Positions 33,985-46,081 of a stretch of DNA of 64,000 bases are shown here, piece after piece (the first letter of the stretch is position 1; every line of letters starts with the position of its first letter). The stretch comes from Siphonodentalium dalli (Eukaryota; Mollusca; Scaphopoda; Gadilida; Siphonodentaliidae). The position numbers were made by a program, and so were the translations under genes. A model generated the notes under the pieces. That model was not told where the DNA came from. It ran no database searches and saw nothing but the letters and a program-made list of their open reading frames with translations. The DNA lies in assembly GCA_032622095.1 (NCBI GenBank), contig CP136061.1, positions 261,298,077-261,362,076 on the forward strand, given 5' to 3'.

Positions 33985-34440
33985 TGATCCATGGTATACT
34001 CTATTCTTTTACGAAAGTTATGTCCATAGGAATAGCAAACACTTACAAGCTGAAAATCCATTTAATCAGACTGGGCCTATCTTAAAGGGGTGATGTACAC
34101 TAAATCCGGCCATTTATGGGACTCCCTCATTTTATACTCAAATGGTTGAATTTGAGCCATGGATTAGTGCAAAATACACTCATGTGATCTATGAAAGCTG
34201 CGAACAACATGGTAATTATAATGAAAATGAATAAATGGCTGGAGTCATTCATAGAGCACATGAGTGTATTTTGCACTAATCCATAGCTAAAATGCAATCA
34301 TTTGTTGCATATATTCTGTTGAATATAAAAGGAGATAATGGTCCCATAACTGGCCGGATTTAGTGTACAGTGTCCCTTTAATAATGCTAGCAAACACAAC
34401 ACCACAGCAAATGTCTACTCACCAATTCAACAAGAACTAG
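33985..34440 (-). repeat. dispersed repeat family R, copy split by a MITE
   Basis: 33985-34085 and 34378-34440 together match the reverse complement of 10018-10225 ('agaaagttatgtcc/gtggcc', 'tttaatcagactgg', 'caaacacaacaccac'). The MITE at 34086-34377 sits between them. Confidence 0.7.
34086..34377. mobile_element. TTAA-type foldback MITE family B (292 bp)
   Basis: TTAA (34082-34085) then AGGGGTGATGTACACTAAAT at the left; ATTTAGTGTACAGTGTCCCT then TTAA (34378-34381) at the right. Inverted arms extend inward ('ggattagtgcaaaatacact' pairs with 'agtgtattttgcactaatcc'). The uninterrupted relative of the target (about 10088-10096) reads TCAA in place of TTAA. Confidence 0.85.
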
Positions 34441-34616
34441 ATATGCCAGCCGCTGTCACCAACTGCATCTACTGTATGCGCATGATGAATGACATAGATG
34501 ATGCACCATGATATGTCCTCCACACATGCGCAGTGCATACTCACGAAACACTCGACCATAAGCGGTCCGTTTCCGGAACCAATTACATTCAATTATCAGA
34601 ATGGCGTCAAACTTAT
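34441..34616. other. unassigned stretch
   Basis: Nothing supportable was seen. Confidence 0.3.
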
Positions 34617-34690
34617 CAGTCCACTTAGTCTATGGGTCAATTCTCAGAAAGCCACTTAGTCTATGGGTCAATTCTCAGAAAGCCTCAAAA
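34617..34690. repeat. 36-bp direct duplication
   Basis: 'ccacttagtctatgggtcaa' plus 'ttctcagaaag' occurs twice in tandem. Confidence 0.8.
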
Positions 34691-35670
34691 GTTTAGAAGT
34701 TGCACCTCGCCCGCCCCAACAAAGGTTTCTATATTAAATTGAAGGTCATTATATGACGCATCCGATTTTGCTTGTTGTCCGCTTCAGTATGTCAAAATAG
34801 ATTGTTTTCAGAGAAGACAACTCTTATCCATAAAATAAAAGAAAAATATCACCGAGAACAAGTGTCCGCGTATAATGATCATTTTTCAGCGTTTAGTGCA
34901 AAGCACATTAGCCGAAAAATGTCATGCCTGACAAAACATTAGTTGGACATTTGACACCAGCTATAGGTTTTTTTCAACAAGTAATTAGTGCATGGAATGG
35001 TGATCAGTTGGTCATTTTCTAAACTTAGGGTATGTCATGTTGGATATTTCCAAGGGAGGTGCAAATGGATATCTGGGAGTTTGATGTTTGGTTCAAGTGG
35101 GTGGGGTGCAGTTGGAAATTTGAAGGTGGACACCACCCTCCCCCTCGTGGGAACCCTCTAGCCACGTCCTTAGAACTTGTACGTGTGGGTATTAATCTAA
35201 TAAATTGACTGGCATTTCTAATATGGACCTGCGATTCTAGAATAAGCTTTACATTTATATTTGTGCGATTGGGAGATGCAATTCTCATTCAATCACAAGA
35301 CCACAACATTCGCTAGATGTAGCGGTACATCAAAGCTTTATTTTCCAACTAATTGATTGATTGATTGATAAATCGGAATCAGAATCAGAATCTGGATTAC
35401 GACGAAATAACGATTACGATCTGGTTTTTTTTATCGATTCTGGTCTGTTCGTTTACCTGTTCGTTTACCGAACCAAAATGTACGGAGTCCGTGCCTTCAT
35501 AACTCTGACATATATATATACACGCCAGTACCAGTAATCGTATGGTCACAGATGCAATTTCGGAGGAAGTTTCCAGAATGGCAGATCAAGAATTTCGAAC
35601 GTAGTGGGTTCGAACCCATGTTCAGACTGATACGCTTCCTAACTCTCGGTGAAAGGGCTTCCTTTTTGAG
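34691..35670. repeat. stretch containing dispersed repeat family G
   Basis: 34960-35175 ('ggtgatcagttggtcattt' to 'gggaaccctctagccacgtcc') is shared with 35940-36155. At 35600-35622 there is a T-arm-like stem-loop TGGG-TTCGAA-CCCA, possibly the tail of a tRNA-related head. The rest is unassigned. Confidence 0.45.
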
Positions 35671-35673
35671 GAT

Positions 35674-35765
35674 GTCCCCGTAGCCGAGGTAGTTAGGTCG
35701 TGGATAAGATCATCACAGTCTGGGCTAGACGAGGTTGGCGCGGGTTCGAACCCCGCATGGATGAA
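35674..35765 (+). repeat. tRNA-derived SINE head
   Basis: The A-box-like TAGCCGAGGTAGTTAGG (35681-35697) and B box GGTTCGAACCC (35743-35753) are correctly ordered about 50 bases apart. The B box lies in a perfect T arm (GCGGG-TTCGAAC-CCCGC). The 5' 'gtccccg' cannot pair convincingly with the 3' end and the anticodon arm is weak, so a SINE promoter or tRNA pseudogene is likelier than a working tRNA. Confidence 0.6.
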
Positions 35766-36499
35766 AATCGGGACCGGTTTTCAAGCTTGATTTGGTTTGG
35801 GGAACATCTCGATGTACCATTCCGATCGACACATGGCCATTTCGATACGAAATGAGAATTTGTTCACGCAAATATGTAGCAATGTACACTCATACTGAGA
35901 CCGTGCCTCCATAACTCTGATATAAGTTGAAATTTATCTCATCGTTTGAATTTCCAACAAGTAATTAGTTGGGGTTTGTTGTTTTTAGACCAACAATATG
36001 TTAACAATATGTTTATACTTTTGGTCAAAATTTGGTCTGAAATGGCCATCAGTTGAAAATGTTCCAATCTTAGTGGGAGTTTGGTCTGGTGGAAGGGGTG
36101 TTGTTGGAAATGCAAGGTGGACACCCCCAACTGGGACCCTCTAGCCACGTCCATGTTGACATGCAGTGCAATATTTTGACTAACAAACAATCGATAGCTC
36201 ATATCTACCCACAATATATACATGTGTATAGCTTTATATAAACACCATCCTAGCAACACACTCACAAGAGTCCATTAGGGGGATCAATCACTTCCATACA
36301 TCTTCGTATGATGAGATTTCAGAAATGTTTTATATTGACCTTCAGGGTGTGTTCATACACTCACAAACGGTGCTATATTGACTATATATATACAGCAGCG
36401 CCATGCATCCCCGATTTTCTATACTGAATACTCATTGACCAGTAGTTAACACTTGGGAAATGTTGAACTTATTATTTGAATATTTCCCTCAAACAAGCG
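35766..36499. repeat. stretch with dispersed repeat family G copy
   Basis: 35940-36155 carries 'aatggccatcagttgaaaat' to 'gggaccctctagccacgtcc', as at 34960-35175. Nothing else is supported. Confidence 0.45.
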
Positions 36500-36690
36500 A
36501 GATCACTGAGTCGCGACCGTATTGGATTCATCCAGCTCCGTTCCATGGTTTCAAAGATTCATCCAGCCCCGGTTCCGTGATTTTAGTGCTAAGGTCAACA
36601 TATGGAAATGTCTACTCAAGAACTTTGACCTGTAGCACTAAAACCAAGGAACCGGGCCTGGTGGATCCAATATGGCAGCGAGTTAGTGAC
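36500..36690. repeat. foldback element, arms about 55 bp
   Basis: 'tattggattcatccagc' with 'cccggttccgtgattttagt' and 'gctaaggtcaa' on the left mirrors 'gacctgtagcactaaaacc' with 'aaggaaccgggcc' and 'tggtggatccaata' on the right. Confidence 0.7.
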
Positions 36691-37215
36691 ACGGCGTATA
36701 AATAGGACTCTTTCTGCACTTGTTTCGCCCAATTTGGGCGTTTATCTGATGGCTGTTTTTCATCTGACGTGTGTGTCGAATAAATGATGTGGAGGATTTA
36801 TGTAAATGTTAGCCCATACTACATTTCCAAGTAACGATGGTTTTGTTGTTTATTTTGAGGAATAATACCGCATAAGATGAATTCAGCCCAAATATATTAA
36901 CAGTTGTCGTGTAGAACATTTGCAGTAGGTTAGCGTTATTTAGTATTTGTGGATGTCCTTTAACATGGGGAAAATAGACTACTGCGCTTGAACGAGCATG
37001 TGAATTTGTCGTTTTTAATGTATAGCAACTTGATAATCAATAACAGAGGCATTCTCTGTCAAATACAGTCGCTCTATTTACGGTATTAATTGCGGAACTT
37101 TCTAAAGTAAACTACGCGTAAACGGGTACATACTGTAAATTATAGAAGGTGTCGGATCGGCCTAATCTCCCCAGGGCCAACTCGTCCCAGTCGACGTGTG
37201 CCAATTCGGTACACA
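36691..37215. other. unassigned stretch
   Basis: Nothing supportable was seen. Confidence 0.35.
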
Positions 37216-37620
37216 CTATAAGATGTATCCGAGGCCGAGCCCGACTCGGAATAAAAGGTGTAACCGGGGTGTTATATAGCGTTTGGTCCGTTGTTTCTCA
37301 ATGAATATTATTGAAATTTGGTGTATATCTCCGGGCTGGGACATGGAATATAACGACGTTTGAATTGTTTTTAAATTTACAAATTTGTTGATTTTATTCA
37401 TTTTTTTTCGTTCTGAAACACACTATAAAGGAGTATAAAAGGTGTGATCGGACTTGATGTCGCATTATCTTCTTTGTTTATAAATGGACAAGACTGAAAT
37501 ATAGTGCATATGTCCGGGTTATGACATGGATAACATTAACGTTTGAATTGTTCTTAAATTCTCAAATTTGTTGATTTTATTCAACTTTTCGTTCTTTCAT
37601 TCTATAAAGTGTAAACGGTC
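37216..37620. repeat. diverged two-copy tandem repeat, about 200-bp unit
   Basis: Both units run 'taaaaggtgt...ccgggytrtgacatggaat...cgtttgaattgtt...aaatttgttgattttattca...cgttct'. A third, more diverged relative is at about 3400-3590. Confidence 0.7.
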
Positions 37621-37754
37621 GGCCCCATTTAAAAGGTTAAGCGGCTTATGTGCTTAGTGTTATAGGTAATCGGATTAACTAATTGGCGACTCTAAACTAT
37701 TGTGTTTTGGGGTATTTGAGATTTTTTGTGAAATAATAATTGAGGACGTGAATA

Positions 37755-38092
37755 CATTTATTTTAAATGATAATAAACACATACAATATAATAACGAACA
37801 CGAGACATACATAATTTATAAACTGTTAACAAAATATATCAAATTCAATACATGACAAAGATGACTCAGTGAAGTTTATAAAGTGAACATAAAAACATTA
37901 AGGTAAGAATCTTTTTAAGGAATGCAACTTTATTTAATGATAATAAACACATAAATTAAAATAACAAACATGAGACATACATGATTTATAAACTGTTAAC
38001 AAAAGATATCAAATTCAATACATGACAAAGATGACTCAGTGAAGTTTATAAAGTGAACATAAAAATATTAAGGTAAGAATCTTTTAAAGCAT
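37755..38092. repeat. young two-copy tandem duplication, about 170 bp
   Basis: 'aatgataataaacacata' to 'ggtaagaatctttt' occurs at about 37767-37916 and 37938-38090 with only a handful of substitutions. Confidence 0.85.
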
Positions 38093-38097
38093 TACTA

Positions 38098-38891
38098 AAC
38101 CGTTTAGCACAGACCACAGTACACTTCACTCATCCGATCATCACCAAACTTCATATTTATCTTGATATTGATCTATCAGATAAGAGCTATCAAATATTTT
38201 TTGAATTTCATAGGAACAAATGGTCGCCAGCGGCCATATTGCATTTACGTTATATGTTATCGCGTCATATCGATATCTAGTATTACTTAGAAATTTCACC
38301 TTTCCAGATTCATAATTGCTCCATTGACTGTAACAGATGAAATTATTCCCCTATTCGGATAGAGTGTCACTGAAACTTTATTTTGTCAGACTGTCTGTAT
38401 AGTCACTGATTATATGTGGCAATAATCTGTAATAAGATGTAGCACTATTTTATTTTATATTTAAATGTAGTGCTGTTTTTATACAACAATTCTACCCCCC
38501 CCCCCCCTAGATCATCATGTGATCGACCATACATCGCGCGCGAGGACCTGGTTGAATTAAGGGGGGTTTTATGGATCACTTCTGTCCTCAAGCTAGATTA
38601 TACTTATGCCATTTAATGGCATGTTTCTAACGGGGAGGGTTAGATATACTTGAAACACCACCACTCTTCAATTCACACCAAGTTCTCAGCTGTCATGTTC
38701 GGATATTAGAACCCATAGCCATGATATATGGTTTATTGTGTGTATACTAGTAATATAGTTATTTTCAGTACCTTTAGATACCAGTACTGTGTATAACAAT
38801 GCATATAAATCAATCCATGTATACATGTATATTGATTCAACGGATTCAGTGGTTTTGTCCATCAGTCTATCAAATTTGCTGGGAAAACATG
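38098..38891. repeat. degenerate molluscan-style array, left part
   Basis: 'catccgatcatcaccaaact' and 'atggtcgccagcggccat' are repeated motifs shared with 39510-39990, across the foldback at 38892. There is a C-run near 38498. Confidence 0.55.
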
Positions 38892-39417
38892 CACTCTTAG
38901 AACAAATGTGTATAAATACTACACAATATGTGTTACATTTGATCTTAAACAAAATTGTGTAGAAATGCAACATGACATAAATGTGTCGGTGGAATTTTCT
39001 CAACATTGAATATGAGTGAATATGTGAGTATATTATATTTAATATATGAGATATTTTCTATTTGAGACATAACCCTCGTAACAGCTGCCATAATAAAAAA
39101 TTGGCAGCTGCTTTAAAATTTTGTGCTACACAATTATGTGTTGTTCAGTTTTTACACAAACATAGTGTATAACAAAATTTTAAGCTGCCAATAAATTATT
39201 GTTTGTTCTGTGGTAGCCATTACGAGTTTTGTGTCTCCAATATAACACATTTCATCTAATAACTATGATACACTCACATATTCAATCATATTCAACGTTG
39301 ATGATATTCCACCGAGATATTTAATAATTATATGTCATGTGTCATTTCTACACATTTTGTTTAAGATCAATTGTAACACATTTTGTGTAGTATTTATACA
39401 CATTTGTTCTAAGAGTG
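38892..39417. mobile_element. long-armed foldback element (526 bp)
   Basis: CACTCTTAGAACAAATGTGT at the left end mirrors ACACATTTGTTCTAAGAGTG at the right. Pairing continues for about 250 bases on each side (including 'ttgatcttaaacaaaat', 'gaatatgtgagt' and 'ttggcagct'), so nearly the whole element is one hairpin. It interrupts a 'gggaaaacat|tgtcgccagcag'-type array motif whose intact forms are nearby at 39571 and 39897. The superfamily is unknown. Confidence 0.8.
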
Positions 39418-40180
39418 TGGCCACCAGCAGTACAGTGAGTACACCCTGCTAAATTTCAAATTTGAATCAATTGGCGCACCCTGCGGCCAGCTTTTATTGG
39501 AGAACTTTTTCTCATGTGGATATTTTGGGTCACCGCTAGATGTGAGCCATATTTTGTTCTCATACTTTCCTTGTGAAAACATCACTGCCAGCCGTGATCT
39601 TGAATTTTACTATTTTTATGGCTAAATACTTTGGTTGATCATACAGACGACACCCCTTGTCCGATCGTCACCAGATTCCACAATGATCTTCTGGATAACC
39701 AGGGTGAGAGTAATCTAATTTTTCCGAATTTCGTTAAAAAACATGACCACAGGCAGCAATTTGGTATCTTACTCTTTTGCAGGACTGAATTGTTTAGCAA
39801 CTGTACAGACATATCCCTCATCTGATAGTCACCAAACTTCATATTGATCTTCGGGCTGACAACTAGATGGGAGCTATCGAATGCTTTGAATTTTTTTGGA
39901 AAACATTGTCGCCAGCAGTCATCTTCTATTTTGGTTTGTATATACATGTATATCTCTTCATGCGGATAGCCAGTATTACGTAGGTACTTCAACTTTCCGC
40001 ATTCCTGTCATCATTTGAAATATAAAAATTTACCTGATACATGCACCCTTCAAAATTTGTTTCGTCGTATCTATTTTAATGACCCGTATGGTAATATTGA
40101 TATAGATATATTTGTCAAACATTTCTTTGTACAATATACAGGTATTTAGTTTGTAACTAAATCTAGAAATATATAATAGT
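39418..40180. repeat. degenerate molluscan-style array, right part
   Basis: 'gtccgatcgtcaccagattc', 'catctgatagtcaccaaact' and 'ggaaaacattgtcgccagca' recur with heavy divergence. No coding function is supported. Confidence 0.55.
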
Positions 40181-41065
40181 AGCTGGTGGACCCGACTTCG
40201 TCCGGGATGTTCCCCTCTGATTTTCGGAGAATTGCACGATTTAACCTTGAATTGACCATTTTAAAGGTGAAGGTCATGTTGGGGTCACGATTTGACCCGT
40301 CCAAAACACTCCCCGGACAAAAGTTCCCGACAAAAGTACCCGTCGAAATCCGCCTGGCTTTACCCGATTTGACCTTGAATTGACAACTTTGAATGTCAAG
40401 ATCAGGTCGGGGTCATGATTTGACCCACCCGAAACACTCCTGGGGCAAAAGTAACGGTAGGTATCAAATTTCGTTGAAATCCTTCCGTTTTACCAGATTT
40501 GACCTTGAATTTATCTTTTTGAATGTCAAAGTCAGGTCGGGATCAAGATTTGTCCGTCCCGTCCAAAATACTCCCCTAATTTCCCCTAGGTATCAAATTT
40601 CGTCAAATCTGTCCGGCAGTTTTCCCGGCCATAGCTAACAGACAAACAGACAGACAAATGTCCAAAATATATATTAGACTAGCTGATGTACTCGACTTCA
40701 TTCGGGCTATTTAGGGATTTTTTTGTGATCGCCTCCATCTGGACAGTACCCAGTATATACAGCGTCTGGCCAAACTATTGTTCAATTGGTCCAGAAACAT
40801 GCCTATATCAGCACGTTCGAGGACATGGTCCCACGTGAAATTGGACGTGTCCATATTGCTCCCGGGATCGAAGTAGTCCTACACACAATTTTTTAGTCGG
40901 ATCGGTCAAGGTCCAGAAACATGCCTATGAGCGAGGTCAAGTTGACACGTTAAATACCAAATCCGAGTCGGATCGGTCGAGCAGTGTTAGAGTCTATAAC
41001 ACATACACACATGCAAGCACACATACACACATACATACAGACAGGTGTTCCAAAATGTATAATCG
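40181..41065. repeat. degenerate array, two blocks
   Basis: Both blocks open alike ('agctggtggacccgacttcg' at 40181, 'agctgatgtactcgacttca' at 40681). The first holds three units of 'gaccttgaattgacc...gtcaggtcggggtcacgatttgacccgtcc' and closes in 'cagacagacagacaaatgtc'; the second closes in 'acacatacacacatacatac'. Confidence 0.65.
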
Positions 41066-41725
41066 ATAGCTACAACAATTCTATGGTAGATAGTTCACGG
41101 GCGACCTGATGCATGCATCTTAGTTTTCTTGTATTATCTGTCGTCTGCTTACTTTGTTTCTGAAAACCCCTCCTGGTGATAAGTCCAATTAGTATAGAAA
41201 CACATCTGGAGATCAATGAAGCGCTTCCGTTTTCCACAAGAACAAAGAACCCATTTCTTTGGCGTATAAAGGAACTATATCTTGTTGGCGTATAAAGGAA
41301 CTATATCTTGTTTGCTGCAATTAATTTACGACCAATAAACCACATAGGATATCTCCCCGTCTCAAGAACGGACGTAGCGATACATCGGAAGTCTCCCAAA
41401 CGGAAAGCGTGGGTTCCGAACGTGAGGTTTCCAAAGTCTAAGCGTGTATGTCGATATGTTGTCGTTCCATGACGTCACAGACATGACAAAGATATGACAG
41501 GCCAACATCTTTTTTATCCCCATATTTGAATAGATTTGTACACTGACTCTGTGGTTGTTCTGACTTCCATTTAACACGACATGTCGCATTGTTGAAATTA
41601 GGATACATTCTGTGAATCAGCTAATACTGGAGGAACACATCATACATGTACGCATTAATATGATTCATGGCTGCCATGTTACACTGATCATATACGCTTC
41701 ATTACTTTTTTCCGAATTAATTTAG
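41066..41725. other. unassigned stretch upstream of the second lectin exon
   Basis: A 26-bp tandem duplication lies at 41261-41312 ('ggcgtataaaggaactatat' twice). The end, 'attacttttttccgaattaatttag', looks like the polypyrimidine tract and AG of a 3' splice site (AG 41724-41725). I cannot identify the upstream exon. Confidence 0.4.
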
Positions 41726-42357
41726 AAAGTGTGGACAAGGTTCTGATTGTTGAGACAGAAAATTATATTCGGTGTCGAAAACTGTGCATATATCAAAGTT
41801 CATGTTCTAGAGTATTCTTCAAGAACAACGTGTGTTTGCTGATTAGCAACCCGTTCAGTCGTCATGGAGAATTTGTTCATAAAAAATTAAGTCAAGAGAA
41901 CGCATGCGCCAACTTCTGCAACGAGGAGGAGCTGTGTATACACACCGGCGAAGCAAGATACAAATGTGAGACCATTCCTGTCGTTAACACAATTGGTCTT
42001 AAGAAATTCTATATCTCAAATGTTTCAGTGAATTTCAACATCGCACATCCGTCTTGCGCGGATCAAGGGGGGCAACTCTTCGTTGTTGAACATCGGAATC
42101 AATGGCAGACGATAACCGACCTCATTTATGCAGACTCCACTCTGACCGGACTGATGGGTTTCTGGGTGAACGGAAATGATCAACGATTCGCAAATCGCTG
42201 GGTAACAATATCTGGGATTATGTTACCTCACGAGTATTGGGCAGAGGGTGAACCGTCGGGAGGGAATGAAAACTGCTTGGAGCTGTTCCGAAACTTCGGC
42301 TATCGAATGAATGACCAATTCTGCACGGATAGTAGGGGGTATATTTGTGAATGGTAA
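41726..42357 (+). CDS. PAN/C-type lectin protein 2, 3' exon
   Basis: The frame is homologous to lectin 1 from 'VLIVETENYIRCRKLC' onward. There is no ATG or signal peptide in front; an AG acceptor with pyrimidine tract at 41724-41725 implies that a 5' exon encodes them. Numbered from GTG 41731 (208 residues): PAN-like C14, C19, C25, C35; linker C59, C63, C69, C79; lectin fold about 91-208 with C109, 'FWVNGND', EPS at 174-176 in place of EPN, C182, MND (193-195), C198 and C206. All four core lectin cysteines are present, unlike lectin 1. EPS suggests different sugar or Ca2+ preference. Stop TAA at 42355-42357. Confidence 0.75.
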
Positions 42358-42639
42358 CTGTTCTGACTCATGCGATACCATCGGCTAGGTGCCGTATAGT
42401 GTTCTAAGTCTATTTTGGCGGCAAACTGCGGTATTTGTATCGTTCTATTCGGGATTTCCTGTCCGAGATCGTGTCTTACAGTATATTAAATTCGAATGAG
42501 AGGCTATATGGAAATATGTTCGATCTCCAAAACTCATCTTTTTTTGTCATTGATATATATAATTATATTGTTCCTTTTCCACTGTGGACCAATGAATTGA
42601 TTGCACCCCAATTTTTCGGAGGACTATTTTAATCAGCCG
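42358..42639. other. lectin 2 downstream stretch
   Basis: Nothing supportable; no clear polyadenylation signal was seen close to the stop. Confidence 0.3.
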
Positions 42640-43960
42640 TGCCCGTCCATGCGTCGAACCGTCAGTCCGTGCGGCCGTCCCACTCCTAACTGTCCGGACG
42701 TTAACTCCAGTTCAAATTTTCCGATCGAAACGAAACTTGGTACGAGGAATAACCCCATCACATTATTGAGGTCAAGTTCGATTTTGGTCACGGTCCGATA
42801 AATTTTGATGAAGTTATGCAACTTTTTTTCTAAGTTTTGGAGTTGTCTGGGTGACAATTTGAGCAATATTCACCAGGATTTCTTGAAATTTGGAACGTGG
42901 TTCACCGTTGAGAAGACACAGGCTACGTTCGAATTTGGTCACGGTTCGATGATTTTTGATGGAGTTTTGCAACTTGTGCTTTTTTTTTTCGACTTAGACA
43001 TAATTTTTTTAGGGGTTGTCCGTATGATAACTTGGGAAATATTCAACAGAATTTCTCGATATTCGCTATGTGGTTCACATTTGAGAAGACACAGGCCAAA
43101 TTGTTTTTTTTTTTTGTCATGGTCCGATTATATTTATAGGAGGTTTGGCCCTTTTTCAATTTAAAATCTTAATTGGTGGGTTGTCCAGATGATAAATTTA
43201 TCAATATTCAACCGAATATCTTGATTTTTGGAATGTTGTTCATATTTGAGAACACGTAGGTCATCGTCAAGTTTAAAAAAGCCGACGTCCAAAAAAAAAG
43301 CCACCTCATTTCGGGGCGGGCGTGGGGTCTGCGACCTTTTGGTATGCCCCCGACTTGAAGTCGGCGGGTATATAGCCGACGTCTCCGTCCGGCCGTACGT
43401 CCGTCCGTCCGTACACACATTTTGCATTATTGTTCAGCAACCTCTGGGAAGATTTAGCTGATATTTGGTGTGGTGATAGAGCAGCATGGGGGAACAGCTA
43501 CATGCATAGCGCGGGTTTCGTTCACCCATTTTCACCAGAGTTATGGCCCTTTTTTTACTTAGAAAATTCAATTTTGTCCGTCGGTACAAACATTTTGCAT
43601 TATTGTTCAGCAACCGCTGGGCAGATTTAGCTGATATTTGGTATGTTGATAGAGCAGCATGGGGGAAAAGCTACATGCATAGCGCGGGTTTCGTCCATCA
43701 ATTTTTACCAGAGTTATGGCCCTTTTTTTACTTAGAAAATTAAATTTTTCTCTTGTTTTTTGGGGGTTTCCAGATGATACGATTGCAAATCCCGTATTTT
43801 TGTGGATCAGTTATATGAAAATACATGTCAAGTGCGAATGATTTGGGTATGATCTGATGATTTTTGCCAGAGTTATGGCCCTTTTTTCAACTTAGAAAAT
43901 TTTAATTTTCGCTTGTTTTTGGGTTTCCGGATCGCTTGTTTTGTGGTTTTTAGTCAACAT
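42640..43960. repeat. degenerate tandem arrays of two types
   Basis: 42640-43200 repeats 'ggtcacggtycgat.attttgatg' and 'ttgagaagacacaggc' at about 115-140 bp. 43230-43960 repeats 'acattttgcattattgttca', 'gatagagcagcatgggggaa' and 'agagttatggccctttttt' at about 185 bp, after a 'gtccgtccgtccgtac' lead. The two near-identical units at 43415 and 43585 are the youngest. Confidence 0.7.
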
Positions 43961-45734
43961 TTCTGTACGAACTTCTTTTGGAATGGTCATTTAGACCTCC
44001 TCGGATATCCGCAGTTTCGTCCATGCTTAATCCAAATTGCTACGGTCGGGGGCAAATGTCACAGACTGCTGTCACTATTAACATAAGTATATTGAAAAGA
44101 GTGAGCATTTTCTTAAAATTAGCATTTATAAAGTTACCATGAAGCAAGTATTACATTATATTATATATAATGTAAATATTATATGAAACCATTTCAGAAA
44201 ACATATTCCCAAATGTATTAGCATTATTTGTATTTATTATCAATATCATATAATATGATGAACTCATTTATTGATATATATGTATGTTGTGTATTGTTTG
44301 TATAATGTTGTGTAAATAAGTTGTATGGCATGTTGCAACTTAGATGTTGACTTTGCTAATAAACAATTCAATTCTTGTTTAATTTGTACCACATGATGAA
44401 ATACATTTTAGTGTTATAATGTTGTATCTTTAACCTTCAAAAATAAGCAATGGAAACCGAAATTGGCTTGGTGACAGCGAAGCTAGTGACTGGCTGGAAG
44501 AGTGCATGCTTTCTTACTCCAAGATGTGAAAATCTTATTTTTGGAGGGAACTCTTGTGCTAAAATAACACAGAAAACAGCGTACGCGAGAGGTGGGATTT
44601 TTTTTTATTTGTATATGATTGAAAAACTCAAAAACTATTTTTCGGAAAACCCTAAAATCTTCAGAAAATTGTTTCTATCACTGAACATGTTTATCGAGCA
44701 GAATACCGACATTTAAAGGATTTCACCGGTGTGTTGATGTCCGCTACTCCACTGATCACATTGGAGTTATGGCGATTCATGCGATTGAATATTACATTAT
44801 GGATTATGCAGTCCGACTCGTTCATCTTCCTTCATGTGACGTCACATGGGGGACTACTAGCGACACACCGTGTCAAACTTGAAAGCCGTCGCAATTGGCT
44901 TTCATCTACCGATTGTTTATAAACGGCTGGACCCTCGGAACTGAAAATTTATACATATGGGTAATTTGACCCGGGGATATTATTAGATAGGTCATGTTGA
45001 CATCAGATGTACACAGGTGTAATCTTTTAAATCAAGAAAATTCAAACTTAATAGTTTTACAACATACGACAAATATAAGGAACATCTATATTAAACCCGT
45101 TTGTCAAATTTTCAAATAAAACAAAAATATAGGACATAAAATACAAAATTCGACGTTATTTAGTACACTAGGGCTCAAATGTCATAACTGGCACAGTAAT
45201 CACAGACAGGAACGTGGATATACTAGAATAGAGGGACTTTGTTGTATCAAATTTCCAACTTCACCTCTTGAGGACCAAAATAATTTGCACCCCTGTTCGT
45301 TTGTTTATGTATAGTTTATATCACATTTTGTTTGGATTTTGTTCATGTTGTGACTGGAGTACCATGAATACATAAAATGGTTTTATACATATGTTGTGCT
45401 TTATGTTTAAATCAGACCCAAATAAAAAGACTCGATGAATGTATAAATAAAATTGTTTAGAGCTCTCAGTGTTGAATACATCTTTCACTAATCTACCTTG
45501 ATACATATATACGTGTTTTACCCTTTCTATATGTAATGGTAACTCCCACTCAGTTATAAAATTATACAATGAAACGGTATAGTATTCATTTAGAGGGGTG
45601 TTCAAGTCAATAAAAGCAGACGACAGACAGAAAAAAAAGATAATGGTTCAAGATTCTTTGAAATTTCAAGATTGAAGATTCAATGAAATTTATTTGGTAT
45701 TCAATATATATATAACAACATATATTAACTGGCG
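43961..45734. other. unassigned non-coding stretch
   Basis: Around 44385 there is 'gctaataaacaattcaattc', which could be an old 3' end of a retroelement or gene, but I find no associated frame. The 88- and 94-residue frames here show no recognisable domain. The palindrome TGACGTCA is at about 44837. Confidence 0.35.
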
Positions 45735-45797
45735 GGAAATGTTCATATAATAAGTTCAATTGTCATTTGTTGAACTTATTATCTGAACATTTCCTAA
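45735..45797. repeat. short hairpin
   Basis: 'ggaaatgttcatataataag' pairs with 'cttattatctgaacatttcc' around 'ttcaattgtcatttgttgaa'. The half-arm recurs near 36455. Confidence 0.75.
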
Positions 45798-45848
45798 GGA
45801 AACTACTCGTCAATGGGTATTTAGTACAGTACAACACCCCCATTTTAA

Positions 45849-46077
45849 CCCGTTCATGACTGGAGCTTTCTGGAATTTCGTCAAAAACCCTATGCCATTG
45901 CATTCTCCTGGGGAGCCTCGCATATAATACCAAACGATATTTGCCTTGACCGTGCATTCACTTATATATTAGAGGCTCCTTGTCTGAGACTCGCACATAT
46001 AAGAGAATGCTAAGGCACATGCATGATATTTAAGGCTGCACCAGCGCAACCCCAGACCCCAGTCATGAACCTCAGTG
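45849..46077. mobile_element. TTAA-type MITE family D', degenerate copy
   Basis: TTAA (45845-45848) then CCCGTTCATGACTGGAGC at the left; CCAGTCATGAACCTCAGTG then TTAA (46078-46081) at the right. Decayed palindrome cores ('cattgcattctc', 'tataagagaatgc') lie inside. Confidence 0.65.
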
Positions 46078-46081
46078 TTAA

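Noticed and set aside
35674-35765. Functional tRNA gene
   Set aside because: The T arm and both promoter boxes fit, but acceptor and anticodon stems do not form well; better explained as a SINE head.
43430-43743. Two similar 66-residue frames ('LADIWxxDRAAWGxSYMHSAGF')
   Set aside because: They are translations of the about 185-bp degenerate array and also begin and end inside it.
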